This document shows, piece after piece, positions 47,750 through 55,699 of a stretch of DNA of 64,000 nucleotides. The translations under genes and the position numbers were made by a program. The stretch lies in contig CBDEAT010000002.1 of assembly GCA_965236175.1 (NCBI GenBank), positions 115,987 through 179,986 on the forward strand. The letters are read 5' to 3'. The stretch is from Fontibacterium universale (lineage in GTDB: Bacteria > Pseudomonadota > Alphaproteobacteria > Pelagibacterales > Pelagibacteraceae). The notes below the pieces were generated by a model. It saw only the letters and a program-made list of their open reading frames with translations, was not told where the DNA came from and did no database searches. The stretch's first letter is position 1. Every line of letters starts with the position of its first letter.

Positions 47750-48583
47750 ATGAAATTTTTAAGGGTTGGAAATATTGGATCTGAAAAGCCAGCCTTATTA
47801 GATAATAATATTATCAGAGATTTATCATCAGTTATTAAGGATATTGATCAAACAACAATAGGCGACAACTTAATTAACACTATAAAAAAATTAGATATTT
47901 CTAAACTTCCACAGTTAGATAATAATTTAAGAATTGGCGCTTGTGTTGCTAATCCAACTAAATTTTTAGGCATTGGATTAAATTTTTTAGACCATGCATT
48001 AGAGCAAAATTTAGAAATTCCAAAAGAGCCAATTATTTTCACAAAAGCTACTACCTGCATAAGTGGACCCAATGATGAAATACTTATTCCTAAAAATTCA
48101 GAAAAAACAGATTGGGAAGTAGAGATTGCATTTGTAATAGGTAAAAAAGGTAAAAACATTTCATTAGCTGAGGCTGAAAGTTATATTTTTGGCTACTGCT
48201 TAGTGTGTGATGTCAGTGAAAGAGAATGGCAAAAGAAAAGAAGTGGTCAGTGGATTAAGGGAAAATCAGCAGACACTTTTGGACCCATAGGACCTTACAT
48301 AGTTACTAAAGATGAGATTAAAGATTTATACAATTTAAATATGACCCTTGATGTTAATGGTAAAAGAATGCAAACAGGAAATACTTCCAAAATGATTCAT
48401 AAAATGAATTTTTTAACATCTTACGTAAGTGAATTTATGACTTTAATGCCAGGTGATATAATCACAACAGGAACACCTCCAGGAGTTGGAGATAGCATGA
48501 AACCACCTACGTACTTAAAAAGAGGCGATGTTTTAACTCTAGCAATTGACCAATTAGGCAGTCAAAAACATTCAGTTAAGTAA
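47750..48583 (+). CDS. fumarylacetoacetate hydrolase family protein
   Basis: 277 residues. The C-terminal FAH domain has KTDWEVEIAFVIGKKGKNIS, with the metal Glu residues, then DVSEREWQKKRSGQWIKGKS, in part, and TGTPPGVGDSMKPP. Closest pattern is the group of ureidoglycolate lyase / 2,4-diketo-3-deoxy-L-fuconate hydrolase. Exact substrate cannot be given. It starts 8 bp after tRNA-Glu. Confidence 0.85.
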   Translation: MKFLRVGNIGSEKPALLDNNIIRDLSSVIKDIDQTTIGDNLINTIKKLDISKLPQLDNNLRIGACVANPTKFLGIGLNFLDHALEQNLEIPKEPIIFTKATTCISGPNDEILIPKNSEKTDWEVEIAFVIGKKGKNISLAEAESYIFGYCLVCDVSEREWQKKRSGQWIKGKSADTFGPIGPYIVTKDEIKDLYNLNMTLDVNGKRMQTGNTSKMIHKMNFLTSYVSEFMTLMPGDIITTGTPPGVGDSMKPPTYLKRGDVLTLAIDQLGSQKHSVK

Positions 48584-48584
48584 A

Positions 48585-49139
48585 TTAATTATTTATTAAT
48601 TCTTCAATTTTTTTAACAACTTTTTCGCTTTGCGGATTGGTTGTTGAGATAAATGTGTCGTTAACTTTTCCTTTTTTATCAATTAATATTTTATGAAAAT
48701 TCCATTTAGGTTCAGCCGCACTTCCGTAACTTTCCCTTGCCCATAAATAAACAGGGTGGGCATTTTTACCTTTAACAACAACTTTTTCCATTATTGGAAA
48801 ATTAATATTAAAATTTGTTTCACAAAAAGTCTTTATTTCAGCATTTGACCCTGGTTCTTGATTTCCAAAATCATTTGAAGGCACACCAATGATTACAAAA
48901 TTTTTACCTTTATATTTATCCCACAAAGTTTGTAGATCTGCATATTGTTTAGTAAAGCCACATTGACTTGCAACATTGACTAATAAAACTACTTTATTTT
49001 TGTGCTGTGAAAGTAAATATTTTTTTCCATCAACATCATTGAAACTAAATTCATACAACGTTCGATTGTCATTAGCGTTAATATTTTTATTAAAGAAAAA
49101 CATGCTTATGATAATAAAATAAAAAATAGTTTTTTTCAT
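48585..49139 (-). CDS. glutathione peroxidase-like thiol peroxidase, exported
   Basis: 184 residues with an N-terminal signal peptide (1-22). The GPx site VNVASQCGFTKQYADLQ has Cys in place of selenocysteine; IIGVPSNDFGNQEPGS and PKWNFHKILIDKKG supply the Gln and Trp of the catalytic set. Likely reduces lipid or alkyl peroxides in the periplasm, using thioredoxin-type donors. Next to the SufU-like gene on the same strand. Confidence 0.9.
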   Translation of the reverse strand: MKKTIFYFIIISMFFFNKNINANDNRTLYEFSFNDVDGKKYLLSQHKNKVVLLVNVASQCGFTKQYADLQTLWDKYKGKNFVIIGVPSNDFGNQEPGSNAEIKTFCETNFNINFPIMEKVVVKGKNAHPVYLWARESYGSAAEPKWNFHKILIDKKGKVNDTFISTTNPQSEKVVKKIEELINN

Positions 49140-49142
49140 TAC

Positions 49143-49535
49143 TTATTGTAATTTTATTAAAGCATTAAAAGGCACTAAGATACAGCCTTTTCTATTGAAA
49201 TAATTTTTCTTTAAAAGAAAATTAAATTTTTTCCATTGTCCACTTAAATTTAATTTTTTTTTAAAGATAGAGTTAATAAATGATTTAGTAAAATTTATTA
49301 CTGTGTTTAAATTTTTGTTTTTTACACAATCAGAAAAAATACTGCATGCTGCCTGACATATTAGACAAGATTCTGTTTTGTATGATATTTTTTTAATAAT
49401 TTGTTTATTAATTTTAAGATATATTGTCACTTTATCACCGCACGTATGATTTTTATAAATACATTTATGCGTGAAACTTTTAAGAGTTCCATAATTTTTT
49501 AAAGCACCAACATGTTTAAGTAGCAATGTATTCAT
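49143..49535 (-). CDS. SufU/IscU-like iron-sulfur scaffold protein, diverged
   Basis: 130 residues. THTCGD-type motif appears as KNHTCGDKVTIYLK, the second Cys as ESCLICQAACSIFSDC, and the third as GCILVPFNALIKL, which match the three cluster ligands of SufU. The N-terminal LLLKHVGALKNYGTL resembles the start of SufU-like proteins in Alphaproteobacteria. Not beside a suf operon here. Upstream of the GPx gene with a 3-bp gap. Function as scaffold is inferred. Confidence 0.65.
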   Translation of the reverse strand: MNTLLLKHVGALKNYGTLKSFTHKCIYKNHTCGDKVTIYLKINKQIIKKISYKTESCLICQAACSIFSDCVKNKNLNTVINFTKSFINSIFKKKLNLSGQWKKFNFLLKKNYFNRKGCILVPFNALIKLQ

Positions 49536-49663
49536 GAATATTAATTTAAAAATATTATTTGAGTCACTTATTAAAAAAGTAAAGTATTACTAACGAATTT
49601 GAAAGTTTTTTTAGCTAGTATTTCTTTTAAATAAATTAATTAAGTTGTATAACTGCACAGTTT

Positions 49664-49740
<77 letters not shown>

Positions 49741-49747
49741 TTAAAAA

Positions 49748-50242
49748 ATGAAAAGAATTGGTTTATATCCTGGTACTTTTGATCCAATAACTTTTGGACA
49801 TATTGATATTATTAAAAGAGCAACAAGTATTGTTGATCAATTATATATTGGAACTCCATTAAGTAATAAGAAAAAGACTATTTTCTCATCGTCAGAAAGA
49901 GTTTCTTTAATAAAAAAAGTTGTCGCTTCATTTCCTGAAAATATTAAAAAGAAAATTAAAGTAGTATCTTTTTCAGGTTTAACTACAAATTACTGCAAAA
50001 AAATTTCAGCAAATATTATTTTTAGAGGCTTGAGAGTGGCTTCTGACTTTGAATACGAATTTCAGTTAGCGGGTATGAATCATAAATTAAATAAAAATTT
50101 TGAAACAGTCTTTTTAATGGCGGAGATAGAAAATCAAATTATTTCATCAAATTTCGTTAAAGAAATTGCGTCTTTAAAAGGAGATTTGGTGCAATTTGTA
50201 CCAAACATTGTTATTAAGGCTTTGAAAACTAAATTTAAATAA
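49748..50242 (+). CDS. coaD: phosphopantetheine adenylyltransferase
   Basis: Fourth step of coenzyme A synthesis. 164 residues. GLYPGTFDPITFGHIDIIKR (TxGH nucleotidyltransferase site), RGLRVASDFEYEFQ and ISSNFVKEIASLKGDL are diagnostic. Shares its last base with the following start. Confidence 0.96.
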   Translation: MKRIGLYPGTFDPITFGHIDIIKRATSIVDQLYIGTPLSNKKKTIFSSSERVSLIKKVVASFPENIKKKIKVVSFSGLTTNYCKKISANIIFRGLRVASDFEYEFQLAGMNHKLNKNFETVFLMAEIENQIISSNFVKEIASLKGDLVQFVPNIVIKALKTKFK

Positions 50243-50806
50243 TGTTTAAAAAACTTTTTATTATTTTAACTTTATTTCTATTCTCTTTTTCAAGTAATAT
50301 TAAATCTAAAGAAAGATCTATTATGATAATGAAATTAAAATATGGAGAAGTTAAAATTGAACTATTCGATGAGATTGCTCCAAATCACGTAAAAAGAATT
50401 AAAGCATTAGCGAATGCAGAAAAATATGATGGCGTTGCATTCCATAGAGTGATTGATGGTTTTATGGCACAAACGGGTGATGTTAAATTTGGAAATACAA
50501 AATTAGATTTTAACGCTCAAATGGTTGGAACGGGTGGATCAGATCTTCCAGATTTAAAAGCTGAATTTAATAATATTCCTCATCAACGAGGAGTTTTATC
50601 TATGGCAAGATCACAAAGTCCAGATAGCGCTAACAGTCAATTTTTTATCTGCTTTGACTCTCATTCTCATTTAGATAGAAATTACACTGCATTCGGTAGA
50701 GTTATAAGTGGTATGGAATTTGTTGATAAAATTAAAAAAGGGCGCTCCAGGTTCAGGAGTTGTCGATAATCCAGATATAATTATAAGTCTACGATCATCA
50801 AAATAA
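50242..50806 (+). CDS. peptidyl-prolyl isomerase, cyclophilin type, periplasmic (frameshifted)
   Basis: Signal peptide (1-22), then a cyclophilin domain: FHRVIDGFMAQTGD, LSMARSQSPDSANSQFFICF and NYTAFGRVISGMEFVDKI. The frame breaks at GGG 50740-50742; removing one G gives KKGAPGSGVVDNPDIIISL and a stop at 50806, 187 residues. The lost part is only the C-terminal strand. Close to tgt, 10 bp upstream. Confidence 0.88.
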
Positions 50807-50816
50807 AAAAGTAATA

Positions 50817-51932
50817 ATGAAATCAATTTCATTTAATTTATTAAATGAAAGTCATGGTGCTCGTTTAGGAAAAATTACCACTCCTCGAGGTGATATCGAT
50901 ACACCGGCTTTTATGCCCGTTGGAACAGCAGGGACGGTCAAAGCTATGTATATTGATCAGGTTAAAAGCTGCGGATCTCAAATTATTTTAGGAAATACCT
51001 ACCACTTAATGTTAAGGCCTGGAGTTGAGAGAATAAAACAAGCTGGTGGACTTCATAATTTTATGAATTGTCCAATGCCAATACTAACTGACTCAGGTGG
51101 TTTTCAGGTTATGTCTTTATCAAAAATTTCAAAAGTTACTGAAGATGGTGTTGAGTTTAGTTCCCATATTGATGGTAAAAAGTTTTTTTTAACTCCTGAG
51201 GAAAGCATACAAGTCCAATTAGATTTAAATTCAGACATCGTCATGGTGTTTGATGAATGTCCTAAATATTCAGCTGAAAAAGATAAAATAAAGAAATCCA
51301 TGGATTTATCTCTTAGATGGGCTGAGAGATGTAAAAAGAAATTTGGAAAACAAGAGTCAAAATGGCTATTTGGAATAACCCAAGGTGGAATTTTCCCAGA
51401 TCTTAGAAAAGAATGTTTAAAAAAGTTAATAGATATTGGTTTTGATGGATATGCTTTAGGAGGTCTTGCTGTTGGCGAAAATCAGTCTGAGATGTTCGAT
51501 GCAGTTGATGCAGTAAAAGATATTTTACCTAAAGATAAACCTCATTATTTAATGGGCGTTGGCATGCCTCAAGATATTCTCGGAGCAGTAAAAAGAGGCA
51601 TAGATATGTTTGATTGCGTATTGCCAACTCGATCTGGAAGGACAGGGCTTGCATTTACTTGGAATGGGAAAGTAAATATTAGAAATGCAAAATACGCAAA
51701 AGATGAAGATCCTTTAGACAAATCCATTGATTGTCCCGCTTCTAATTCTTATTCAAAAAATTATTTAAATCATTTAGTAAACTCAAATGAGATACTTGGA
51801 TCAATGCTGCTGACTTGGCATAATATTGCCTTCTATCAAGACTTAATGAAGAAAATTAGACAGGCAATAAAAGAAAATAAATTTGAAGAATTCTATAAAA
51901 AACACTTCGAATTGTTTAATGAAGTTAATTAA
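50817..51932 (+). CDS. tgt: queuine/preQ1 tRNA-guanine transglycosylase, degenerate zinc site
   Basis: Replaces guanine-34 by preQ1 in tRNAs with GUN anticodons. 371 residues. The catalytic Asp in TDSGGFQVMSLSK and the nucleophile Asp in FDCVLPTRSGRTG are intact. The usual zinc motif CxCxxC...H appears as SIDCPASNSY...WHN: only the middle Cys and the His remain, with Ile and Ser at the other two positions. Length is normal and the rest of the fold is well conserved. Confidence 0.92.
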   Translation: MKSISFNLLNESHGARLGKITTPRGDIDTPAFMPVGTAGTVKAMYIDQVKSCGSQIILGNTYHLMLRPGVERIKQAGGLHNFMNCPMPILTDSGGFQVMSLSKISKVTEDGVEFSSHIDGKKFFLTPEESIQVQLDLNSDIVMVFDECPKYSAEKDKIKKSMDLSLRWAERCKKKFGKQESKWLFGITQGGIFPDLRKECLKKLIDIGFDGYALGGLAVGENQSEMFDAVDAVKDILPKDKPHYLMGVGMPQDILGAVKRGIDMFDCVLPTRSGRTGLAFTWNGKVNIRNAKYAKDEDPLDKSIDCPASNSYSKNYLNHLVNSNEILGSMLLTWHNIAFYQDLMKKIRQAIKENKFEEFYKKHFELFNEVN

Positions 51933-51980
51933 AAAATTGCTTTCAAACGCGGTTTAAACTATATAAAACCTTGCATTAAT

Positions 51981-52056
<76 letters not shown>

Positions 52057-52057
52057 T

Positions 52058-52273
52058 TTATTGCAGTAAAAATACCAAAGACCAAATCACAAAAAAGATA
52101 GTAAATATTATTAATAATTTTAAGTTTGAGTTATCTTTTTTATTATATTCAAAATATCTAACTATAAGACTTTTTTTACTAAACAAATTTAATCTCTTTA
52201 AAATTGTTAGAATAAAAGAAGATATGAAAATTGAAAAAAATGAAAAGTAAAAAATCCAGAATAAGTACTTCAT
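52058..52273 (-). CDS. possible small membrane protein
   Basis: 71 residues with two hydrophobic helices (about 1-25 and 52-70) separated by a basic loop. It fills most of the 241-bp gap between tRNA-Lys and the M48 gene and lies on the same strand as the latter. No homologue recognised and no clear Shine-Dalgarno sequence. The opposite strand is also open, so it may be chance. Confidence 0.35.
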   Translation of the reverse strand: MKYLFWIFYFSFFSIFISSFILTILKRLNLFSKKSLIVRYFEYNKKDNSNLKLLIIFTIFFVIWSLVFLLQ

Positions 52274-52297
52274 AATTACTTTTTAAAATTTAAAAGA

Positions 52298-53132
52298 TTA
52301 TAGATTTTGAATTTTTGGATATTCAATTTTAACTTTAGGTATCCAAAGTCTAAGATCATTTATTCTAGTTCCAGAAGAAGGGTGAGTGCTTAAAAACTGT
52401 GGAGGTTCTTTACCTTTCATTTTTTCCTGCATACGCTCCCATAATTGAACAGCTCCTGTATGGATCGTAACCAGCTAAATTTGCAAAAATAATGCCAAGA
52501 TAATCTGCTTCAGATTCTTGATGACGACTAAAAGGATTAAAAATACCAAGTTGAATAATATCCATACCCGTTGTTTGTCCAACAGTATTTCTTGTTCTAG
52601 AAATTGCACCACCTAAAGCAATATCTGCAGCCATGCTTCCAATATTAATAGCAAGGGCAGCGCTTGCTCTCTCTAGAGAGTGTCTCGCAACAGCATGCGC
52701 AATTTCATGACCCATAACTGCGGCAAGTCCATTTTCATCTTTAGTAACTTCTAATATTCCACTATACACAGCAATTTTTCCACCAGGCATACACCAAGCG
52801 TTTAATGTTTTAGGATCATTAATTAAAATATATTCCCAATCATAGTTCTGTGTTGGATCTTTTAAATTATGACTTTTAAAATAATATCTAATAGCTTTTT
52901 CAAGTTTTTGTCCCACATTAACAATTGGATCTAATTGATCTTTGTCAGTGATTAATTTGGCTTTTTCTTTAACTTGCTTATAGGCGCCGATTGCTTGGCT
53001 GTTAATCATGGATTCAGGCAAAGCAGTAAATTGTGATCTTCCAGTGATTGGGGCAGTAGAGCATCCTGCCAATAAAAAACCACCACAACAGCAAGTAGTT
53101 AGTGATATGAAATCTCTTCTATTTATTTTCAT
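52298..53132 (-). CDS. M48-family metalloprotease, lipoprotein (frameshifted)
   Basis: Zinc protease of the outer-membrane quality-control type (LoiP/BepA-like). From ATG 53132, a signal with RRDF and a lipobox LLAGC (Cys24) is visible, suggesting Tat export and lipidation. The HExxH motif is GHEIAHAVARHS, with the third ligand in ESEADYLG. The frame breaks near the CC at 52455-52456; dropping one base joins GYDPYR to AVQLWERMQEKMKG and PPQFLSTHPSSGTRI, stop at 52298, 277 residues in all. The rejoined end is the conserved M48 C-terminus. Confidence 0.88.
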
Positions 53133-53194
53133 CAAATTTTAAATATTTTAACTGTGAATTTAGACAACAAAATGTTATTTCTAATAAGTTTATC

Positions 53195-53797
53195 ATGAAA
53201 TCATCAATAATTACAAAGCTTCGAAACTATTTTTTAGCAGGGATAGTTACATTAATACCAATATTTATAACTGTATATTTAACAGTTGTTGTTATCGATC
53301 TTTTTTCAAAGATAGTTCCGGATGCTGTAAATCCAAACAAATATCTTCCTTTTAAAATACCAGGATTAGAAATCTTAATAGCAATTATTATTACTACCGT
53401 TATTGGGATGATTTCTCTAACCTATTTTGGAAAACAGTTCCTATTATTAGGTAAAAATTTACTAGAGAGAATACCAATTGTTCGTTCTATTTATTCAGGG
53501 GTCACTCAATTCACTAAAAGCTTTCAAGAAGAAGGATCGGCTAATAAAAAAGTTGTTCTTATTGAATTTCCAAGACCAGGAGCTTGGGCAGTAGGTTTTG
53601 CAACTAATGAAACTGGAAAGCCTATATCTCCAAAGATAAGCGATAATTTAACTAGTGTTTTTATACCTACAACACCAAACCCAACTAGCGGATTTTTAAT
53701 TTTAGTTCCTAAAAAAGATTTAATTTTCTTAAATATGAATTTTGAGGACGCCATGAAATTTATAATTTCAGTTGGAGCGGTAGGCGAGTTAAAATAA
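53195..53797 (+). CDS. DUF502 family membrane protein
   Basis: 200 residues. Two N-terminal membrane helices (about 12-40 and 55-75) and a soluble domain with RIPIVRSIYSGVTQFTKSF, VLIEFPRPGAWAVGF and VFIPTTPNPTSGFL, all typical of DUF502. Function unknown. Divergent from the M48 gene. It marks the left edge of the accessory region. Confidence 0.9.
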   Translation: MKSSIITKLRNYFLAGIVTLIPIFITVYLTVVVIDLFSKIVPDAVNPNKYLPFKIPGLEILIAIIITTVIGMISLTYFGKQFLLLGKNLLERIPIVRSIYSGVTQFTKSFQEEGSANKKVVLIEFPRPGAWAVGFATNETGKPISPKISDNLTSVFIPTTPNPTSGFLILVPKKDLIFLNMNFEDAMKFIISVGAVGELK

Positions 53798-53875
53798 AGA
53801 AAACTTTAAATTCATCCTATAAAATCCTCTACGATTTTTGAAATTATCATTGAGAATAAATGCTTTTTGATGGTG

Positions 53876-53905
53876 TTGACAGGGAGGTGGTCAGCGGCTT
53901 AAAAT
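53876..53905 (+). promoter_or_regulatory. strong sigma-70-like promoter
   Basis: Perfect -35 TTGACA (53876-53881) and TAAAAT (53900-53905) separated by 18 bp. Transcription would begin around 53912, just before the first hairpin. The spacer is unusually GC-rich for this genome. Confidence 0.55.
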
Positions 53906-53911
53906 AAGCAC

Positions 53912-54071
53912 ATTGCTAAATTATTTTTAGCTTTAGTTACATAGTTACTCCAAACTATGCGGCCTTAAATTTTTGCCAGTTTCTGGTGGCCCATAAATTA
54001 CTAAACATTTTGATCGCGAAAGCGTTAGCCATGTGGGTTGCGCGTTTGGATTAAATTATTAAGGAGAAACT
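53912..54071 (+). ncRNA. structured 5' leader RNA or small RNA
   Basis: About 160 nt upstream of the first cassette gene. Four local hairpins can be read: GCTAAA/TTTAGC (53915-53931, 5-nt loop), CATAGTT/AACTATG (53940-53959, 6-nt loop), GGCC...CCAG TTT CTGG...GGCC (53961-53991), and CGC-GAAA-GCG (54015-54024, GNRA-type loop). Each stem is exact. The stretch is more GC-rich than other gaps in the window, and ends in AAGGAG 5 bp before the next ATG. Could be a cis-regulator or an independent sRNA. It does not match any RNA family I recognise. Confidence 0.4.
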
Positions 54072-54641
54072 ATGCCTAAACTAAAAGTAGTCTCTAACAA
54101 TAAAGTTAGAGCTAATAGAGAAAACGCCAAGAAGAGCACTGGCCCTAGAACTGTATCTGGAAAAGAGAAGGTTAGTGGAAACGCTTTAACTCATGGCTTA
54201 ACTGCAGAAAAACATGTGATTATTGGCGAAAGTATTGAAGAATTTAATACTTTCAAAGATAGCATGTTTAAAGTGTACGAACCTTTTGGAGCGTACGAGG
54301 AAGAAATCTTCATAAAGCTTGTAGAGTTATTATGGAGATTGAGAAGGGTAGGCGTTATCGAAACAGGAATTTATGGAAATGAAATTCTAGAATTCGATGC
54401 AGACTCTTACAAACCTAAAGCCTCAGACAAAATAACTCATTCTGATTTTAAAGAAGGTGATCAGAATAAAGTTCTAAAAAATCAATCCTTAATTGGCGTG
54501 GCATTCACAAGAGATTCTAATGCTGGAAGTTCCTTGTTGAAGTTGAATACAATTGAGGGAAGATTAATTGGTAGAGTTCAATTGTTTGAAGATCTTCTTT
54601 TAAAAGTACAAAAAAGAAGAAGAAAAGGAGGGAAAAAATGA
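54072..54641 (+). CDS. unknown protein with N-terminal NAKKSTGPRT motif
   Basis: 189 residues. The beginning, ANRENAKKSTGPRTVSGKEK-like (read from residue 14), and NALTHGLTAEK belong to a widespread but uncharacterised bacterial family with the pattern NAxKSTGPxTxxGKxxxxxNALxHGLT. The rest is helical, with EEIFIKLVELLWRLRRVGVIE, in part. A strong AAGGAG Shine-Dalgarno sequence lies 5 bp upstream. Its ATGA end overlaps the next gene. Often seen in mobile or accessory DNA; role unknown. Confidence 0.75.
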   Translation: MPKLKVVSNNKVRANRENAKKSTGPRTVSGKEKVSGNALTHGLTAEKHVIIGESIEEFNTFKDSMFKVYEPFGAYEEEIFIKLVELLWRLRRVGVIETGIYGNEILEFDADSYKPKASDKITHSDFKEGDQNKVLKNQSLIGVAFTRDSNAGSSLLKLNTIEGRLIGRVQLFEDLLLKVQKRRRKGGKK

Positions 54642-55144
54642 GAAATATTTCTGACTCTAAAATCAGTTATTATGCGCGAAATAAAAGGACTTTTCTCTCT
54701 AATCCACGCTACAAAAGTAGTGGTCGTGTCAAAACAAAGCCAACTTTTAATCAGCTCATAAAAGATACTCATAATCAATTAATTGAAAAATGGGGAACTT
54801 ATATGGAGGTTAATGATCCTTCTTTATATGAATCAATGACTGGTAAAAAAGCTAGAAAACCTGTCATTGAAGTTTCCAATTCAAAGGAAGAAGTTAAAAA
54901 GATCGATACTTCTTATGATGATTTATATGCTTACCAAAAGAAGCGTGAAGCTGAACGTGAGGCTCAACTTGAAAAAGAGCGAGAGAAGTTAAAGAGGAAA
55001 GAGATTAAATTCATCTTTACAAAACCTAAGAAAGATTGGTCTATTTATGGAGGTTGGGTTAACCCTTTTGAGCCTATCAATAAGGGCAGATTAGGCAGTA
55101 CTCAGGAATGGAGGATAGAAAAGCCAAAAAAGCATTACTATTAG
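54638..55144 (+). CDS. unknown charged protein
   Basis: 168 residues, preceded by an AGGAGG Shine-Dalgarno sequence and overlapping the first cassette gene by 4 bp. N-terminal half is basic (ISYYARNKRTFLSNPRYKSSG), then a Lys/Glu-rich likely coiled coil (KKREAEREAQLEKEREKLKR, about residues 105-124) and an aromatic C-terminus (WSIYGGWVNPFEPINKG). No homologue recognised. Translational coupling suggests joint action with the upstream protein. Confidence 0.6.
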   Translation: MRNISDSKISYYARNKRTFLSNPRYKSSGRVKTKPTFNQLIKDTHNQLIEKWGTYMEVNDPSLYESMTGKKARKPVIEVSNSKEEVKKIDTSYDDLYAYQKKREAEREAQLEKEREKLKRKEIKFIFTKPKKDWSIYGGWVNPFEPINKGRLGSTQEWRIEKPKKHYY

Positions 55145-55237
55145 TTGTACGTAAATAGTTACTATAATATAAAGTGATACTTTAAGTATTATAATTAAAT
55201 ATATGTTTTATATAGATTTTTATACAAACTTAATTAT
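55145..55237. other. AT-rich convergent gap
   Basis: 93 bp, nearly all A/T, between convergent genes. A weak ATACT-TTA-AGTAT hairpin lies near 55175 and a TATAATACTTA-like sequence recurs at the end of the gap. It may act as a bidirectional terminator; nothing else is visible. Confidence 0.3.
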
Positions 55238-55651
55238 TTAAATTATAATACTTAATTTATCATTATTATTAAGCTTTTTGAGATTATTAAGGATTTTTGT
55301 GGATGTACTAAAAGTAGCGAAAACATTAACTTTTGAGACTAGTCTTATCTCATTATCAACAGAAACTGGCGTTTTTCCAAAGCCAATTGCTATTGAATGA
55401 CCTTCGCACCAATAAGCAACTTCGCCAAAAGTGACTATATCTCTAGCGTTTTTATCTGGTTTAATGCCTAGATTAGTGGTCTCGAAGTATATCTCTTCGC
55501 CCCAAGTGTTAATTTGAGCTTTAAATGAGCTTAATTTGGCTAATTTGAGTGCTGTTTGAGAGTTATCTAGATTAAGCTTAATCTCAAAATTATCGAATTT
55601 AAGAAGCATTAATAATGATAAATAGCTATTTTTGATAGATATTGACATCAA
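55238..55651 (-). CDS. cyclophilin-like DUF369 protein
   Basis: 137 residues. NSQTALKLAKLSSFKAQINTW, in part, WGEEIYFETTN, VTFGEVAYWCEGHSIAIGFG and GKTPVSVDNEIRLVSKVNVF follow the DUF369/TM1367-like cyclophilin fold family. Such proteins have the cyclophilin barrel but lack proline isomerase residues; role unknown. It is divergent from the integrase, with the inverted repeat at 55671 between them. Start is ambiguous: MMSISIKNSY or a later Met near residue 16 (MLLKFDNFEIKLN), where the domain begins. Confidence 0.75.
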   Translation of the reverse strand: MMSISIKNSYLSLLMLLKFDNFEIKLNLDNSQTALKLAKLSSFKAQINTWGEEIYFETTNLGIKPDKNARDIVTFGEVAYWCEGHSIAIGFGKTPVSVDNEIRLVSKVNVFATFSTSTKILNNLKKLNNNDKLSIII

Positions 55652-55670
55652 TTTATAGTTGTATTAATAG

Positions 55671-55695
55671 TTCCGATAATTAATGGTTATCGGAA
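55671..55695. repeat. inverted repeat upstream of integrase
   Basis: TTCCGATAA and TTATCGGAA are perfect 9-bp inverted arms around a 7-nt centre (TTAATGG), ending 4 bp before the integrase ATG. The geometry is that of a tyrosine recombinase core site, but an operator for autorepression or an RNA hairpin covering the start are equally possible. Confidence 0.6.
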
Positions 55696-55699
55696 ATTT

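Noticed and set aside
53860..53907. 15-codon frame MLFDGVDREVVSGLK as a leader peptide before the cassette
   Set aside because: It overlaps the proposed promoter, so it would lie mostly upstream of the transcript start; no ribosome binding site and too short to support.
53912..54071. tmRNA, 6S, SRP or RNase P RNA in the 53.8 kb gap
   Set aside because: No tRNA-like acceptor with GGTTCGA T-loop, no tag reading frame, and none of the conserved cores of these RNAs can be seen.
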